The position numbers and the translations under genes were made by a program. Under the pieces are notes generated by a model. The model was not told the DNA's origin. It ran no database searches and was given only the letters and a program-made list of their open reading frames with translations. Below are positions 8,964-18,365 of a stretch of 63,360 nucleotides of DNA, piece by piece. Source of the stretch: Paenibacillus ferrarius (lineage in GTDB: Bacteria; Bacillota; Bacilli; Paenibacillales; NBRC-103111); NCBI RefSeq assembly GCF_002027705.1, contig NZ_MBTG01000036.1, forward strand, positions 1-63,360. Direction: 5' to 3'. The first letter of the stretch is position 1. Every line of letters starts with the position of its first letter.

Positions 8964-11024
8964 TTAGATCTCGATAACGCACACCTCAAAAGGCTTGATA
9001 GCGCAAACGCCATGAAGGACAGTTTCTGTGAGCAGATCGCGCTGCGGGGTCAAGAAGGTGACCGACCGCTCTTCGTGAGCATAGTTCAGCAGAAAGGCAT
9101 ATCGTTTATCTGAACCTTCATGAGCCCGTATCGCAAGCTCTACGTCTTCAGGCAGCTCGGCCCATTTCGCTGCCGGGGATATCAGGCCCATCTCGGCAAT
9201 GAGTGCGCAAGCTGCCGCTTCTGTAAAGGCGCTGCCGTAATAATAAGCGGTCCCTTTACCGCGCATGTTCCGTACAAGAGCTGGTTTACCCGCATAATAA
9301 TCGGAGGCATACGAGGCCAAGACTTCAGCGCTGTTCGACGTAACGCGCAAAATATCTACGAAGGCATCTCCTTGAAGGGTATTGCCGCCTTCCCAATGTA
9401 TATCTGGCGCCTGCTGCAGCGGCCCGATCAGCGTAAAATCCTCCACCTCGATGCCGCACAAGTCGGCGAGCGGTCCTGGGAACGGCTGCATATAACACTG
9501 GCCCGTCGCATCCTTGTAGCCGCTTCTGCAACCGAGAATGAGCGTTCCTCCGCTTTCAACGTACCGTTGAAGCAGTTCTGCCGTCGACTCCGGCATAATG
9601 GCTGGATGCGGATAAATGAGCACTCGATATTTAATCAAGTCCTTCAAGGTCGTAGAGGAACGAATGTACTTCGTGTCCGACGGGATATGGCGGCGCTGCA
9701 GTGCCTTGAACCAACCACTGATGCTTTTCCCAGTCAGCGGACCATGCCAAACATCCAACTCTCCGTCCCATTCGTTGTCATAGTCCTTCAATATCGCAAC
9801 CTCAGCCTGATACATGGTACCCAGCAATTGCCCGCCCATCCTCTTTAGCTCACCGCCAATACGGCCAGCTTCCTCGATGCGGCGATTCGGCCGGTTATGG
9901 TAATCGTTCAGCCCATGCCAGTAAATCTCCGTCCCCATGGTCGCTGTCCGCCAGCGAAAATAGAGCAGCATATCCGCGCCGTGCGCAATGGATTGATACG
10001 TCCAGAGCCGCATCTGGCCCGGCTTCGGCGATGGCATCTCGATGCGGTTCACCCAACCGCCAGGACCAGCCTGCTGTTCCATGACAATGAAATTCGGCGA
10101 AACGTCGCGAGCCGCGCTGAGATTCAGACTCCACTTGCGGTCGAGCAGCGGCCGCTCCCCTTGATCAGGAGAGATCGTGCTGAAATTGGGATACGAGTCA
10201 TAAGCGAACACATCCAGCGTATCCTCCATCATTCGGTGGCTGTCCAAGTGGCCGAACATGCCGTTCGTCGTGACCCACTGATTCGGCGCTTTCTCCCGCA
10301 GAATATCCGATTGCAGCTTCGCAAAAGAGATGGCACTGCCCGAGAAAAATCGTTTCTCATCAAGCGCTTGATGCGGGTTTGGTGAATTGCTAGGTGTCAG
10401 TCTAGTCAAATGAACCTGTGACCAGTCGCTATAGGTCTGATTCCAAAATACCGCGCCCCACGCTTGATTCAAGGCATGTAAATTACCGTACTTCTCCTGC
10501 AGCCAGACCCGGAACACAGCATGATCTGCTTTTGAATAAAAGGTGTTGACCTCACAGTTCAGTTCATTGTCGATCTGCCAACCAACTACCGCCGGATGGT
10601 CTTTGTAATGCTCCGCCATCTGCGTAACAATCCGCGCGCACAGCTCGCGATAGATCGGTGCGTTGTAATTGAAATGGCGACGTTGGCCATGTTGATACAC
10701 AGTTCCATCCTGCTTGGCGTTTAATACCTCCGGGTATTTGGCAGTCAGCCAGGCTGGCGGGGTCGCGGTCGGTGTGCCTAGAATAACGAGCATGCCGTAT
10801 CTATGCGCGAGGTCGATCGCCCTATCGAACAAGGCAAACTCGAAGCGCCCCTCCTCCGGTTCGAAGATCGACCAAGCGAACTCGGCCACACGGACAACCG
10901 AGAAGCCAAGCTCTTTCATGCGGCGATAATCGTCTTCCCACAGGTTGTCAGGCCATTGTTCCGGATAGTAACAGGCACCAAGACGAAATTGTTCGGTTCT
11001 CCAGTCTCGCCCTTTAGGTGCCAT
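8964..11024 (-). CDS. Beta-galactosidase, glycoside hydrolase family 42
   Basis: 686 residues, within the usual GH42 range. The N-terminal TIM barrel opens FRLGACYYPEQWP and carries WSIFEPEEGRF. The acid/base glutamate is in WQIDNELNCE (near residue 150) and the nucleophile glutamate in FIVMEQQAGPGGW (near 312). The trimerisation and C-terminal beta domains follow. GH42 enzymes cleave beta-galactosides, usually galactan or galacto-oligosaccharide fragments, in the cytoplasm. The ATG at 11024 has GGAGG 9 bases upstream. The start overlaps the stop of the upstream GH42 gene by 11 bp, so the two are translationally coupled. Supply of substrate by the ABC importer upstream is inferred from context. 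Confidence 0.93.
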   Translation of the reverse strand: MAPKGRDWRTEQFRLGACYYPEQWPDNLWEDDYRRMKELGFSVVRVAEFAWSIFEPEEGRFEFALFDRAIDLAHRYGMLVILGTPTATPPAWLTAKYPEVLNAKQDGTVYQHGQRRHFNYNAPIYRELCARIVTQMAEHYKDHPAVVGWQIDNELNCEVNTFYSKADHAVFRVWLQEKYGNLHALNQAWGAVFWNQTYSDWSQVHLTRLTPSNSPNPHQALDEKRFFSGSAISFAKLQSDILREKAPNQWVTTNGMFGHLDSHRMMEDTLDVFAYDSYPNFSTISPDQGERPLLDRKWSLNLSAARDVSPNFIVMEQQAGPGGWVNRIEMPSPKPGQMRLWTYQSIAHGADMLLYFRWRTATMGTEIYWHGLNDYHNRPNRRIEEAGRIGGELKRMGGQLLGTMYQAEVAILKDYDNEWDGELDVWHGPLTGKSISGWFKALQRRHIPSDTKYIRSSTTLKDLIKYRVLIYPHPAIMPESTAELLQRYVESGGTLILGCRSGYKDATGQCYMQPFPGPLADLCGIEVEDFTLIGPLQQAPDIHWEGGNTLQGDAFVDILRVTSNSAEVLASYASDYYAGKPALVRNMRGKGTAYYYGSAFTEAAACALIAEMGLISPAAKWAELPEDVELAIRAHEGSDKRYAFLLNYAHEERSVTFLTPQRDLLTETVLHGVCAIKPFEVCVIEI

Positions 11025-13047
11025 CGTTTGTATCCTCCCTTACAATGACTTCGACCTCATACGGCTCCAACTGGAGAGTGATCTCGTGCATGCGTCCCGA
11101 TATCTTGCCTTCTCTAGGTGCCCGAAGGGATATTTGCTGCTCCGATGATGTCGTATTCACATACAGGACACTGTCGCCAACCTGCCGCGCGATTACGCCT
11201 TGCGGTGTTTCAGGGCCCTTTTTGATATCGAGTTCTGCGTAGATATTGTTCAATAATGCCTGCATGAGGTCAATTTGAGCAGGAACAGCTGCATAGACCG
11301 CTTTCCCTTTTCCATAGGCATTCACACTAACCGCAGGCAGCTCACTTTCCAGGCTAGTGAATACAGCCAAAACTTCAGCCGTAGAAGGCTCCACAATTTC
11401 ATAGTAATCAATCGGAAAATCTAATATACGATCATGTATCTTAATTTTCGGTGTTTCACGCCGAATGTTCATTTTCTGCTTTTGAAGTCCGCCTTCATTC
11501 GAATCGGAATAATGATAGACGGGGCGCTCGAAGGCGTTAGCGCGAATACCGAACACATCGCTAAGCCTGCCAGGCATCGACGTGCCGAATACCGTACTGT
11601 GCTCATCTACTTTAGCTGAGTAAGCTGTCATAATGACCGTTCCGCCTCCCGCGACGAACTCCCTGATCGTCTGAGCAGAAGCCTCGTCCATGATACAGTG
11701 GCCAGGAACTAGCAAAAGCTTATAATCTTTCTCGATATGGCGCAGGTTCACAATATTACAATCGACATTATCCTCACCAAGTGCTTGGAATGTCTGCATC
11801 ATTTGATCCATATAAGTTGTTTTATAGTATCCTTTTTGATTCTCGGACACTTTAAACGACTCAAAGGAATAAGCAAGCGCAATTTCCGGCTTCGGCAGAT
11901 AAGGCAATCCGATCGATTCAAGCTTCGCCATCTCATGCGCGAATTGACGGAATTCGTCCAATTTCCTTCCAGGCAGACCATCGTGATCCAGCAGTCCAAA
12001 CAGATACTGCTCTTCTCCGCCCAACATCGATCTCCACGTCCATGCGCATATTGCTTCCGAGCGGAATAGCAAGGATAAATAGGCATACATGCGAAGGACA
12101 CCCCTCGGAGGTGCATAGGCACCGAAGGAACCCGTCTGGAATTCCAGACACCAAATGGGTTCATCCTTCTCACTAATGCGGTGGTTCATGTGCAGGCAAG
12201 CGCCGAACAACGCATTGCGGTCTTCTGGATTAACTCCCGGGTAGAATCCGATTCCCGGCAAATCAAAGATTTGATTATAGCCTTTCAAATAGTCGAAGCC
12301 GAGTACTGGATTTTCTCCCCAGTGATTCGTCGTTTCACGTGCATGCGGGGCATTCTTCCGTACGATTTCACTTAAGCCGTAAAGATAGGAAAGCTGCTCA
12401 TCCGAAAAAAACCTCCGCATATCCAGCATTCTTTCTGGTGCTCCGTTGATGTCCCCAGCAACCGGAAACTCCGCATCCTCGAAGCTGTTAAGCTTACGTG
12501 ACCATCTTTGTGCGGCCCAGGCAATGTTTAGTTCCTCCACGCTGCCGTACTTCGTTTTCAACCACTGCCTGTATCGCTGGCACGCCTCATCCGAGAATGT
12601 CGGTATCCCGCTGCCGACCTCATTACACAGACCAAACGCGTGCAGCGCTGAATGCCCGGCATACCGCTTGGTCAGTGTCTCAGCGAATCGATAAGCGTAC
12701 TCCTGAAAGGTTGGGTTACCCACATCCTCCATATAACGATGCACCGCCAGAAGTGGATTGCGATTTCGATCGGCGAGCTGGATAGCTGGATATTTCTTGT
12801 GCAGCCACGTCGGTGCTGGACGTGTTGCAATGTCTAACACCACTTTGAACCCTGCTTCTGCAAACAAGTCCATAACCTCATCGAACCATACGAAGTCGTA
12901 GTTGCCTTCCGATGGCTCGAAGCTGTCCCAGCATAGATGGCCGAGACGTACGAGATTGAATCCCGACTCCTTCATCATTTGGATATCAACGGGCCATCGT
13001 TCGCGTGGCCAATCATGGGGGTGGTAATTTGTTCCTACATAAATCAT
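11014..13047 (-). CDS. Glycoside hydrolase family 42-like beta-galactosidase (second paralogue)
   Basis: About 677 residues from the ATG at 13047 (MIYVGTNYHPHDWPRERWP), which sits 6 bases after GAGGTG; an in-frame GTG at 13056 is part of that ribosome site. It has the GH42 layout: TIM barrel with WDSFEPSEGNYDF, acid/base glutamate in FGLCNEVGSG, nucleophile glutamate in IWCLEFQTGSFG, then the trimerisation domain (LLLVPGHCIMD, GGGTVIMTAYSAK). It is clearly diverged from the neighbouring GH42, which suggests a different linkage or chain length. It lies after a terminator-like hairpin behind the solute-binding gene and 11 bp overlapping the next gene. It may be expressed by read-through of that hairpin, since no clear promoter is visible in the gap. 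Confidence 0.88.
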   Translation of the reverse strand: MIYVGTNYHPHDWPRERWPVDIQMMKESGFNLVRLGHLCWDSFEPSEGNYDFVWFDEVMDLFAEAGFKVVLDIATRPAPTWLHKKYPAIQLADRNRNPLLAVHRYMEDVGNPTFQEYAYRFAETLTKRYAGHSALHAFGLCNEVGSGIPTFSDEACQRYRQWLKTKYGSVEELNIAWAAQRWSRKLNSFEDAEFPVAGDINGAPERMLDMRRFFSDEQLSYLYGLSEIVRKNAPHARETTNHWGENPVLGFDYLKGYNQIFDLPGIGFYPGVNPEDRNALFGACLHMNHRISEKDEPIWCLEFQTGSFGAYAPPRGVLRMYAYLSLLFRSEAICAWTWRSMLGGEEQYLFGLLDHDGLPGRKLDEFRQFAHEMAKLESIGLPYLPKPEIALAYSFESFKVSENQKGYYKTTYMDQMMQTFQALGEDNVDCNIVNLRHIEKDYKLLLVPGHCIMDEASAQTIREFVAGGGTVIMTAYSAKVDEHSTVFGTSMPGRLSDVFGIRANAFERPVYHYSDSNEGGLQKQKMNIRRETPKIKIHDRILDFPIDYYEIVEPSTAEVLAVFTSLESELPAVSVNAYGKGKAVYAAVPAQIDLMQALLNNIYAELDIKKGPETPQGVIARQVGDSVLYVNTTSSEQQISLRAPREGKISGRMHEITLQLEPYEVEVIVREDTNDGT

Positions 13048-13094
13048 TTTATTCACCTCAGTTATAGTAATAAATCTCTTGGCTGCATAAGAAA

Positions 13095-13127
13095 AGGGAG
13101 CTGCTTGTTAAACCAGCCGCTCCCTTC
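13095..13127 (-). terminator. Terminator-like hairpin between the solute-binding gene and the GH42 genes
   Basis: Stem AAGGGAGC pairing with GCTCCCTT, followed by TTTTCTT on the minus strand. It lies between genes that look functionally linked, so it may be partial and set higher transporter than enzyme levels. Confidence 0.6.
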
Positions 13128-13150
13128 CTTCTACTGCAATTACCTGCGGA

Positions 13151-14737
13151 CTATTTCTTCACTTTCGCGTACCAATCTCTAGCACGCTTCGTGACTTCTT
13201 CACCGCCTGATTTGTTCCACTTGTCTACGAATTCATCAAATTTGCTGATTGGGTACTGGCCAAGGATAATCTTGGTTGCATATTCCACATATAGCGTGCG
13301 ATTGTTGATGTCAGCGAAGCCATCGTAGACACTAGCCGGCATTCCGTCACCAGCAATGACTTTAACGTATTTCTGGGCTTCCTGGATATTTCGGATACCC
13401 TGGTCCACTGCCCATTTTCTATCTTCCGACGTCGTGCTTTTGTATAGTTCCGCTGAGAAGTCTGCGGTAGCTACATAAAGATACGGGTTAATAGCTAGAT
13501 TCTCTTGTGTGCTTTTGTCTTCTGGAAGCTTTGTAGCTTTACCATCTTTCATTGTGTAATGCATGCCCTCAACGCCAAGGAATAGGGTGTTCCAATTCTT
13601 TTTGTCGTACATGTTGTTCAGCAGCTTCAAAGTCGCCATGAGTTTCGTCTGATCTTTGGTGTTCTTCACCACCCAGGCAGGAGGCTGCATCTTCTTCAAC
13701 GTATAGAAACCTTTGTAGCTTGCAACCTCGGGGATCGGGAGGACGGAGTAATCGCCTTTCACCCCTTTATTTTTATTAATATTCTCTAAACGCTCGAAGA
13801 CCGACTCTTCCCAGTGGAAGTAATTCCCGACAAGATTGGAGTCATTCTTGCCTTCCCATTTCGCCTTATTGTTCAGAAGTGATTCTTTATCCATCAAACC
13901 GTCTTTATACAGTTTGGCAATGAACTCCAAAGAAGCTTTCATATTCGGAGTAACCGCAGCGTAAGTCAGTTTGCCATCGTACACATCCCAATCCGGCTTG
14001 CCTTCAAACATGGCTACACCGTACATGGCGAATAAATGATCCATCCAAGCCGCTTGCTCCCGGCCCCCCGTTGGGAGTTCATCTTTTATTCCATTTCCGT
14101 TCGGATCCTTATCTCGGAAAGCCTCAAGCACCTTCACATAATCATCTTGCGTCTTCGGCATTTGCAGACCCAGCTTGTCGAGCCAATCTTTTCGAATCAA
14201 GCCGGTTTCTCTGCCATAGTCCAGTATACCCGGGACATAATAAATTTTGCCTTGTCCAGTAGGATCATTGGCTTTGACCACGTCCCAGACTTCCTTCGGG
14301 ATAACTTGCATGACATTCGGTGCGTACTTCGGCAAAAGATCTGTTAAATCGGCGATAGCGCCATTTTTGGCCAAGCTGTCTTCGATCCCCTGTACAGGCT
14401 GGAACATGTCCGGCATTTCGTTCGCAGCAATCTTCAGATTCAGCTGGTTCAGATAGTTAGTGCCTCCGTTCCATTCCACATATGGTTGAATAATGCCAAC
14501 GCCCAGCTTTTCCTTATAAAAGTCATATAGCTTGCTGCCTCTGGTAATGGGTTTAAAGCCATTATTGCCATCCCATACTTCAAGCTCAACGATTCCCTCT
14601 GTCTTAGGAGCAGTGCTCTGTCCTGGAGCAGGCGATGAAGAAGCAGCGGATTTGTCTGAATTGCTGCTGCAGCCTGTAAAGACTGTAGCGGCCAGGGCAC
14701 CTGTTAGCGCCAGTACTCCCAATTTTTTGATAGCCAT
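13151..14737 (-). CDS. Extracellular solute-binding lipoprotein of a sugar ABC importer
   Basis: About 528 residues. The start is the ATG at 14737 (MAIKKLGVLALTGALAA), with AAGGGGG 9 bases upstream; the longer frame adds 15 residues ahead of the signal. The lipobox FTGC is followed by a Ser-rich linker. The body has family-1 solute-binding features (KLGLQMPKTQDDYVKVLEAF; DKDPNGNGIKDELPTGG, a Ca-binding-like Asp-rich loop common in LipO/YtcQ-type proteins; PEVASYKGFYTL). It is lipid-anchored outside the membrane and hands the sugar to the two permeases encoded just upstream. No ATPase gene is present; such systems commonly share an MsmX-type ATPase. The substrate is inferred to be a galactose-containing oligosaccharide. 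Confidence 0.9.
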   Translation of the reverse strand: MAIKKLGVLALTGALAATVFTGCSSNSDKSAASSSPAPGQSTAPKTEGIVELEVWDGNNGFKPITRGSKLYDFYKEKLGVGIIQPYVEWNGGTNYLNQLNLKIAANEMPDMFQPVQGIEDSLAKNGAIADLTDLLPKYAPNVMQVIPKEVWDVVKANDPTGQGKIYYVPGILDYGRETGLIRKDWLDKLGLQMPKTQDDYVKVLEAFRDKDPNGNGIKDELPTGGREQAAWMDHLFAMYGVAMFEGKPDWDVYDGKLTYAAVTPNMKASLEFIAKLYKDGLMDKESLLNNKAKWEGKNDSNLVGNYFHWEESVFERLENINKNKGVKGDYSVLPIPEVASYKGFYTLKKMQPPAWVVKNTKDQTKLMATLKLLNNMYDKKNWNTLFLGVEGMHYTMKDGKATKLPEDKSTQENLAINPYLYVATADFSAELYKSTTSEDRKWAVDQGIRNIQEAQKYVKVIAGDGMPASVYDGFADINNRTLYVEYATKIILGQYPISKFDEFVDKWNKSGGEEVTKRARDWYAKVKK

Positions 14738-14805
14738 GCCTTGTTTCCCCCTTGAAATCGACATTATATGTTTTAGACTCATTAAGCCGTAAAACCAACA
14801 CGAAA

Positions 14806-15675
14806 TTATCCTTTTACAGAGCCGATCATAGCTCCTTTGACGAAATACTTTTGCAAGAAAGGGTACACGGCAATGATCGGAAGGATGGCGAAGATAACCG
14901 TCGCCGATCGTAACGTTCTTTCGTTAAAATTAAAGTCAGCCGTTGAAGCGGCACCTGGCATAATCATGTTATCATCCGTGATGAATTGGCGGATCTTCAT
15001 CTGTAACGGGAACCAGTCCGTATTTTGGAGAAATAATAAAGGTGTCTGAAACTGGTTCCAAATGACCACCGCGTAGAACAAGGCTAGTGTAGCAAGTACG
15101 GCCTTCGACAGCGGAAGAACGAATTGAAACAGCATTCGAAAGTAACCGCAGCCTTCGAGGAAAGCGGCTTCCTCAAGTTCCTTCGGGAACTCCTTGAAGA
15201 AGCTTCTCATGATGATCAGATTAAAGGGATTCAGGATATGTGGAACAATCAAGATCAACGGATGATTATACAGGCCTATTCCTCGTACAGTAAGGAAATA
15301 AGGAATGATTGGCGCCTTGAAAATCATCGCAATCACCACACCAACCATGATCACAGAACCTAAGCGGAACTCCGGTTTCGAAAGCGGATAGGCGAGCAAC
15401 GCTGTAATGAATAGCGCCAAGACGGTACCAATTACTGTGGAACCTAGCGTGAGGAAGAACGACTTCCACAAATCAGGACGGTCAATAATGTAGCTCCATG
15501 AATCGAATGTGAACTCCTTAGGCCAGATAGATACCAGATTTTGCACAACGGCACTCTTCGAGCTGAATGAGATTGAAATGACGGATAGCAGCGGCACGAG
15601 TGCAATGAAAGATAATAACAGAAGAAGGGTCGTGATACTTGTTACAAAAGCTTTTTCTCCTCTGGATTCAAACAT
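14806..15675 (-). CDS. Sugar ABC transporter permease, YtcP/LplC type
   Basis: About 289 residues with six predicted membrane segments and the binding-protein-dependent permease EAA-type loop (EFPKELEEAAFLEGCGYFRMLFQFVLPLSKAVLATLALFYAV, read in pieces). The ATG at 15675 is preferred to the GTG at 15684, because GGGGAG sits only 2 bases from the GTG. The start lies 2 bases after the stop of the upstream permease gene. It pairs with that permease to form the membrane channel. The C-terminal segment FLQKYFVKGAMIGSVKG is typical of this permease family. Confidence 0.9.
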   Translation of the reverse strand: MFESRGEKAFVTSITTLLLLLSFIALVPLLSVISISFSSKSAVVQNLVSIWPKEFTFDSWSYIIDRPDLWKSFFLTLGSTVIGTVLALFITALLAYPLSKPEFRLGSVIMVGVVIAMIFKAPIIPYFLTVRGIGLYNHPLILIVPHILNPFNLIIMRSFFKEFPKELEEAAFLEGCGYFRMLFQFVLPLSKAVLATLALFYAVVIWNQFQTPLLFLQNTDWFPLQMKIRQFITDDNMIMPGAASTADFNFNERTLRSATVIFAILPIIAVYPFLQKYFVKGAMIGSVKG

Positions 15676-15677
15676 AT

Positions 15678-16583
15678 CTACCACAACTCCCCATCTGAAA
15701 CTTTTTTCGACAACCGATTGAAGATGAACACCAAAATGAAACCAATAACCGACTGGAACAAACCAACTGCCGTAGCAAAGCTGTATTGTGCCTGTTGAAT
15801 ACCTGTTCGGAACACGTAAGTATCAAGAATATCCCCTACACTGTAGGTCATTGGTGTCAAGAGATTGAACACTTGATCGAAGCCTAAGTCCAGGAAGTTG
15901 CCGATTTCCAGTAAAAACATAACCAGCACCGTAGGCAGAAGCAGCGGAAACGTAATATGACGAATCTGTTTGAAACGGGATGCACCGTCCATCATGGCCG
16001 ATTCATATAACTGCGGATCGATGGAGCTGATCGCGGCCATATACACGACGGTTCCCCACCCAGCGTCTCGCCAAATGGAAGTCAGCACATAGACCGGTCG
16101 GAAGTAAGCGCTGTCTTGCATAGCCAAAATCGGATCATACCCGAACCATCCCAAGACCACATTGAATAACCCGCTTAATGAGAAGATGTCAAACACGATG
16201 CCGGACACGATAACCCACGATAAAAAATGAGGGATATATAGCGCGGTCTGAATACCTTTCTTTAGCGCAGATTTCCGAATTTCGTTCATCATCAGCGCCA
16301 GCAGGATCGGAATCGGAAAGACCAGCACGATTTTCAGAAATCCTAGCGTCAGAGTATTTCCAAACACACGGACGAAATCCGGATAATCGAGAAGCTTCTG
16401 GAAATGCTTAAAGCCAACCCAAGGACTATCGATAAACCCTTTGAACACCGAATAATCCTTAAAGGCGATCACCGAGCCTAATAACGGAATGTACTTGAAA
16501 ATGATGAGAAAAATGAGACCCGGAATGGCCATCACATAGAGCGGCCAAAAAACCTTCATTTGTTGAAAATAGGTTTTACCCAA
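15678..16583 (-). CDS. Sugar ABC transporter permease, LplB type
   Basis: 301 residues, six membrane segments, with the family opening WPLYVMAIPGLIFLIIFKYIPL and the EAA-type loop YESAMMDGASRFKQIRHITFP. It starts with TTG at 16583, 5 bases after GGGGGGAG. It is the first gene of the importer and lies 43 bases downstream of a -10 box in a promoter with two YesN-type half-sites (16626-16691). This permease subclass is common in Paenibacillus beside YesM/YesN two-component genes, as seen here. Confidence 0.9.
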   Translation of the reverse strand: MGKTYFQQMKVFWPLYVMAIPGLIFLIIFKYIPLLGSVIAFKDYSVFKGFIDSPWVGFKHFQKLLDYPDFVRVFGNTLTLGFLKIVLVFPIPILLALMMNEIRKSALKKGIQTALYIPHFLSWVIVSGIVFDIFSLSGLFNVVLGWFGYDPILAMQDSAYFRPVYVLTSIWRDAGWGTVVYMAAISSIDPQLYESAMMDGASRFKQIRHITFPLLLPTVLVMFLLEIGNFLDLGFDQVFNLLTPMTYSVGDILDTYVFRTGIQQAQYSFATAVGLFQSVIGFILVFIFNRLSKKVSDGELW

Positions 16584-16625
16584 TTGAACTCCCCCCGCGT
16601 CTAGTTGTTGTATTCGCTTACACCA

Positions 16626-16691
16626 AGTGTACTCTTGGAGAGAGCTGCGCTCAAAGGGACGTTTTTAAGTTTCGACAAGGTCATTTTATAG
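16626..16691 (-). promoter_or_regulatory. Importer promoter with paired YesN-type half-sites (site A)
   Basis: On the minus strand, half-sites CTATAAAATGAC and CTTAAAAACGTC (plus-strand 16680-16691 and 16658-16669) start 22 bp apart. Three bases on comes the -35 TTGAGC (16649-16654), then 17 bp, then the -10 TACACT (16626-16631). The same geometry recurs at 20287-20352 and 20408-20473. The weak -35 boxes and adjoining half-sites fit a class II activator, most simply the AraC-type regulator encoded next door. Confidence 0.75.
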
Positions 16692-16700
16692 TTACAATAA

Positions 16701-16735
16701 AAGTCCTTCCACCATAAGAACGGCGAAAGGACTTC
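16701..16735 (-). terminator. Terminator of the kinase-regulator operon
   Basis: Stem AAGTCCTT pairing with AAGGACTT around a long loop, followed by TTATTG on the minus strand. It directly follows the stop of the AraC-type regulator and precedes the importer promoter. Confidence 0.65.
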
Positions 16736-16741
16736 TCATCA

Positions 16742-18325
16742 TTAGGCAATTGGGGGATTCCTGCGATATTCGCTAGGTTTGCAGCCCGTTAGTTTTTCGA
16801 ACAACTTGGCAAAATACTGCGGATCGGAATAACCAACCATCTGGCATATCTCATACACCTTTAAATCTGTTTTTTCCAGCAATTCCTTGGACTTGTTGAT
16901 CCTTGTCTGTGCGAGAAAGGTCAGATAGGTATCCCCTGTCTTTTGCTTAAAGAGCTGGCTTAAATAATAGGGATTGATAAAAAAACGAGCCGACAGCTCA
17001 GCCAAGCTGATCGCATCGGCGTAATGCTTCGATACATATTCCTTGATCTCAGCGATAACATCCTTTTTCTTCATAATATTATGTTCCAGTTTAAAAGCAA
17101 TAATACCCTTTATCATTTGAAGCATCCAAGTCTCCATACGCTCCAATGTCCGATACCGCGAGAGTCCATCCAGTATAAGAAGATTGCGTCCCAAGAAATC
17201 ATTTTGCTGCAGCTGCTCCAAAGAAAGTTTGCGCGCACTGGACAAAAGAATGCTTAAGCACTGCAGTTGGAGGTCAACTGGACTTATCTCGCGCTCCTTC
17301 TCCAGCCAATGAAAAATCTCGCGGATCGCGCCGGCGCAAGCTCCTTCATCCATATTGTCGAGGCCTGCCTCCAGTTTGCTTATCATGTCTTCCGGAACCG
17401 CTTGCCGCTTGCCTGACATGGACATGATATCGGGATATGCAATGACGACGCCTGCGCCTTTAAGAATCTTATAACTTAATGAGTGGCGAGCTTCCTCAAA
17501 GGAGATGCTGATTTCATTCGCCCTTCCTTTCACTGTACCCAACCCGACTGTCACAGATAATTTCATCTTGCTGAATAGGGCTTCTTTCAGACGCTGAAAG
17601 CCTCGGACTAATTCCCCGTACTCGATGGCGCTATCATGTGTAACAATGACAGCCACCTGAGCGCCTAGATACCGGAAGCGATAGACGCCTCGATATTGTC
17701 CCAGCATGTGGTCAATAAGGCGGAACACAGGATCAAGCCCACTTTCCATCAAAGAGCCTAGGCTGCTTTCAAATTCTAGCAAAACGCACACAAGCTGTGT
17801 ACGATCAATCGGAATACACGCAATCTGAAGCAGCTCGTCCACATGCGCCGTATTGTCGCTGTCTCCATCGATGATATCCCGTAAAGCGCTTTCCATCACG
17901 CGGCTGCTCACTTCTTGCTTCAGCTCATCCACTTCTTGAAGTTTCGCCTGCTCCTCCTGAATCTCGTCCATAACCTTACAGACGCATTCACGAAGCTCCT
18001 CTTCTTCTACTGGCTTATTGAGGTAGAATTTGACCCCCAGCTGCATGCCTCTGCGTGCGTACTCGAAGTCCGCATACCCGCTGAGCAGAATAAATTTAGC
18101 CTGACAATCTTTCTCTTTCAATAACTGGATCATGTCCAGCCCGTCTGCCTGAGGCATTCGAATATCTGTAATAACAATATCAGGCTGACGTTCTTGAATT
18201 AATTTGGCACCTTCAAGGCCGCTGTACGCCACTCCCACAATCTCGCATTCCGGGATATAGCGGCCTATCATTTTTTGGAGACCATCTACAATTCCTTTCT
18301 CGTCATCAACCACAACTACTTTCAT
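16742..18325 (-). CDS. AraC-type response regulator, YesN family
   Basis: About 527 residues. The start is the ATG at 18325 (MKVVVVDDEKGIVDGLQKMI), after AAGGGGA; the longer frame overlaps the kinase gene. The receiver domain (1-120) has the acidic pair DD at 8-9 and the phosphoacceptor aspartate in VITDIRMP near residue 54. A middle region with coiled and GGDEF-like features follows. The C-terminal AraC helix-turn-helix pair (about 425-525) contains ISLAELSARFFINPYYLSQLFKQKTG and YEICQMVGYSDPQYFAKLFEK. It should be phosphorylated by the kinase just upstream and activate the three matching promoters at 16626-16691, 20287-20352 and 20408-20473, including its own operon. Confidence 0.93.
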   Translation of the reverse strand: MKVVVVDDEKGIVDGLQKMIGRYIPECEIVGVAYSGLEGAKLIQERQPDIVITDIRMPQADGLDMIQLLKEKDCQAKFILLSGYADFEYARRGMQLGVKFYLNKPVEEEELRECVCKVMDEIQEEQAKLQEVDELKQEVSSRVMESALRDIIDGDSDNTAHVDELLQIACIPIDRTQLVCVLLEFESSLGSLMESGLDPVFRLIDHMLGQYRGVYRFRYLGAQVAVIVTHDSAIEYGELVRGFQRLKEALFSKMKLSVTVGLGTVKGRANEISISFEEARHSLSYKILKGAGVVIAYPDIMSMSGKRQAVPEDMISKLEAGLDNMDEGACAGAIREIFHWLEKEREISPVDLQLQCLSILLSSARKLSLEQLQQNDFLGRNLLILDGLSRYRTLERMETWMLQMIKGIIAFKLEHNIMKKKDVIAEIKEYVSKHYADAISLAELSARFFINPYYLSQLFKQKTGDTYLTFLAQTRINKSKELLEKTDLKVYEICQMVGYSDPQYFAKLFEKLTGCKPSEYRRNPPIA

Positions 18326-18365
18326 CCGAAGTACATCCCCTTCCATGCTGTCTAACAACAAAATC

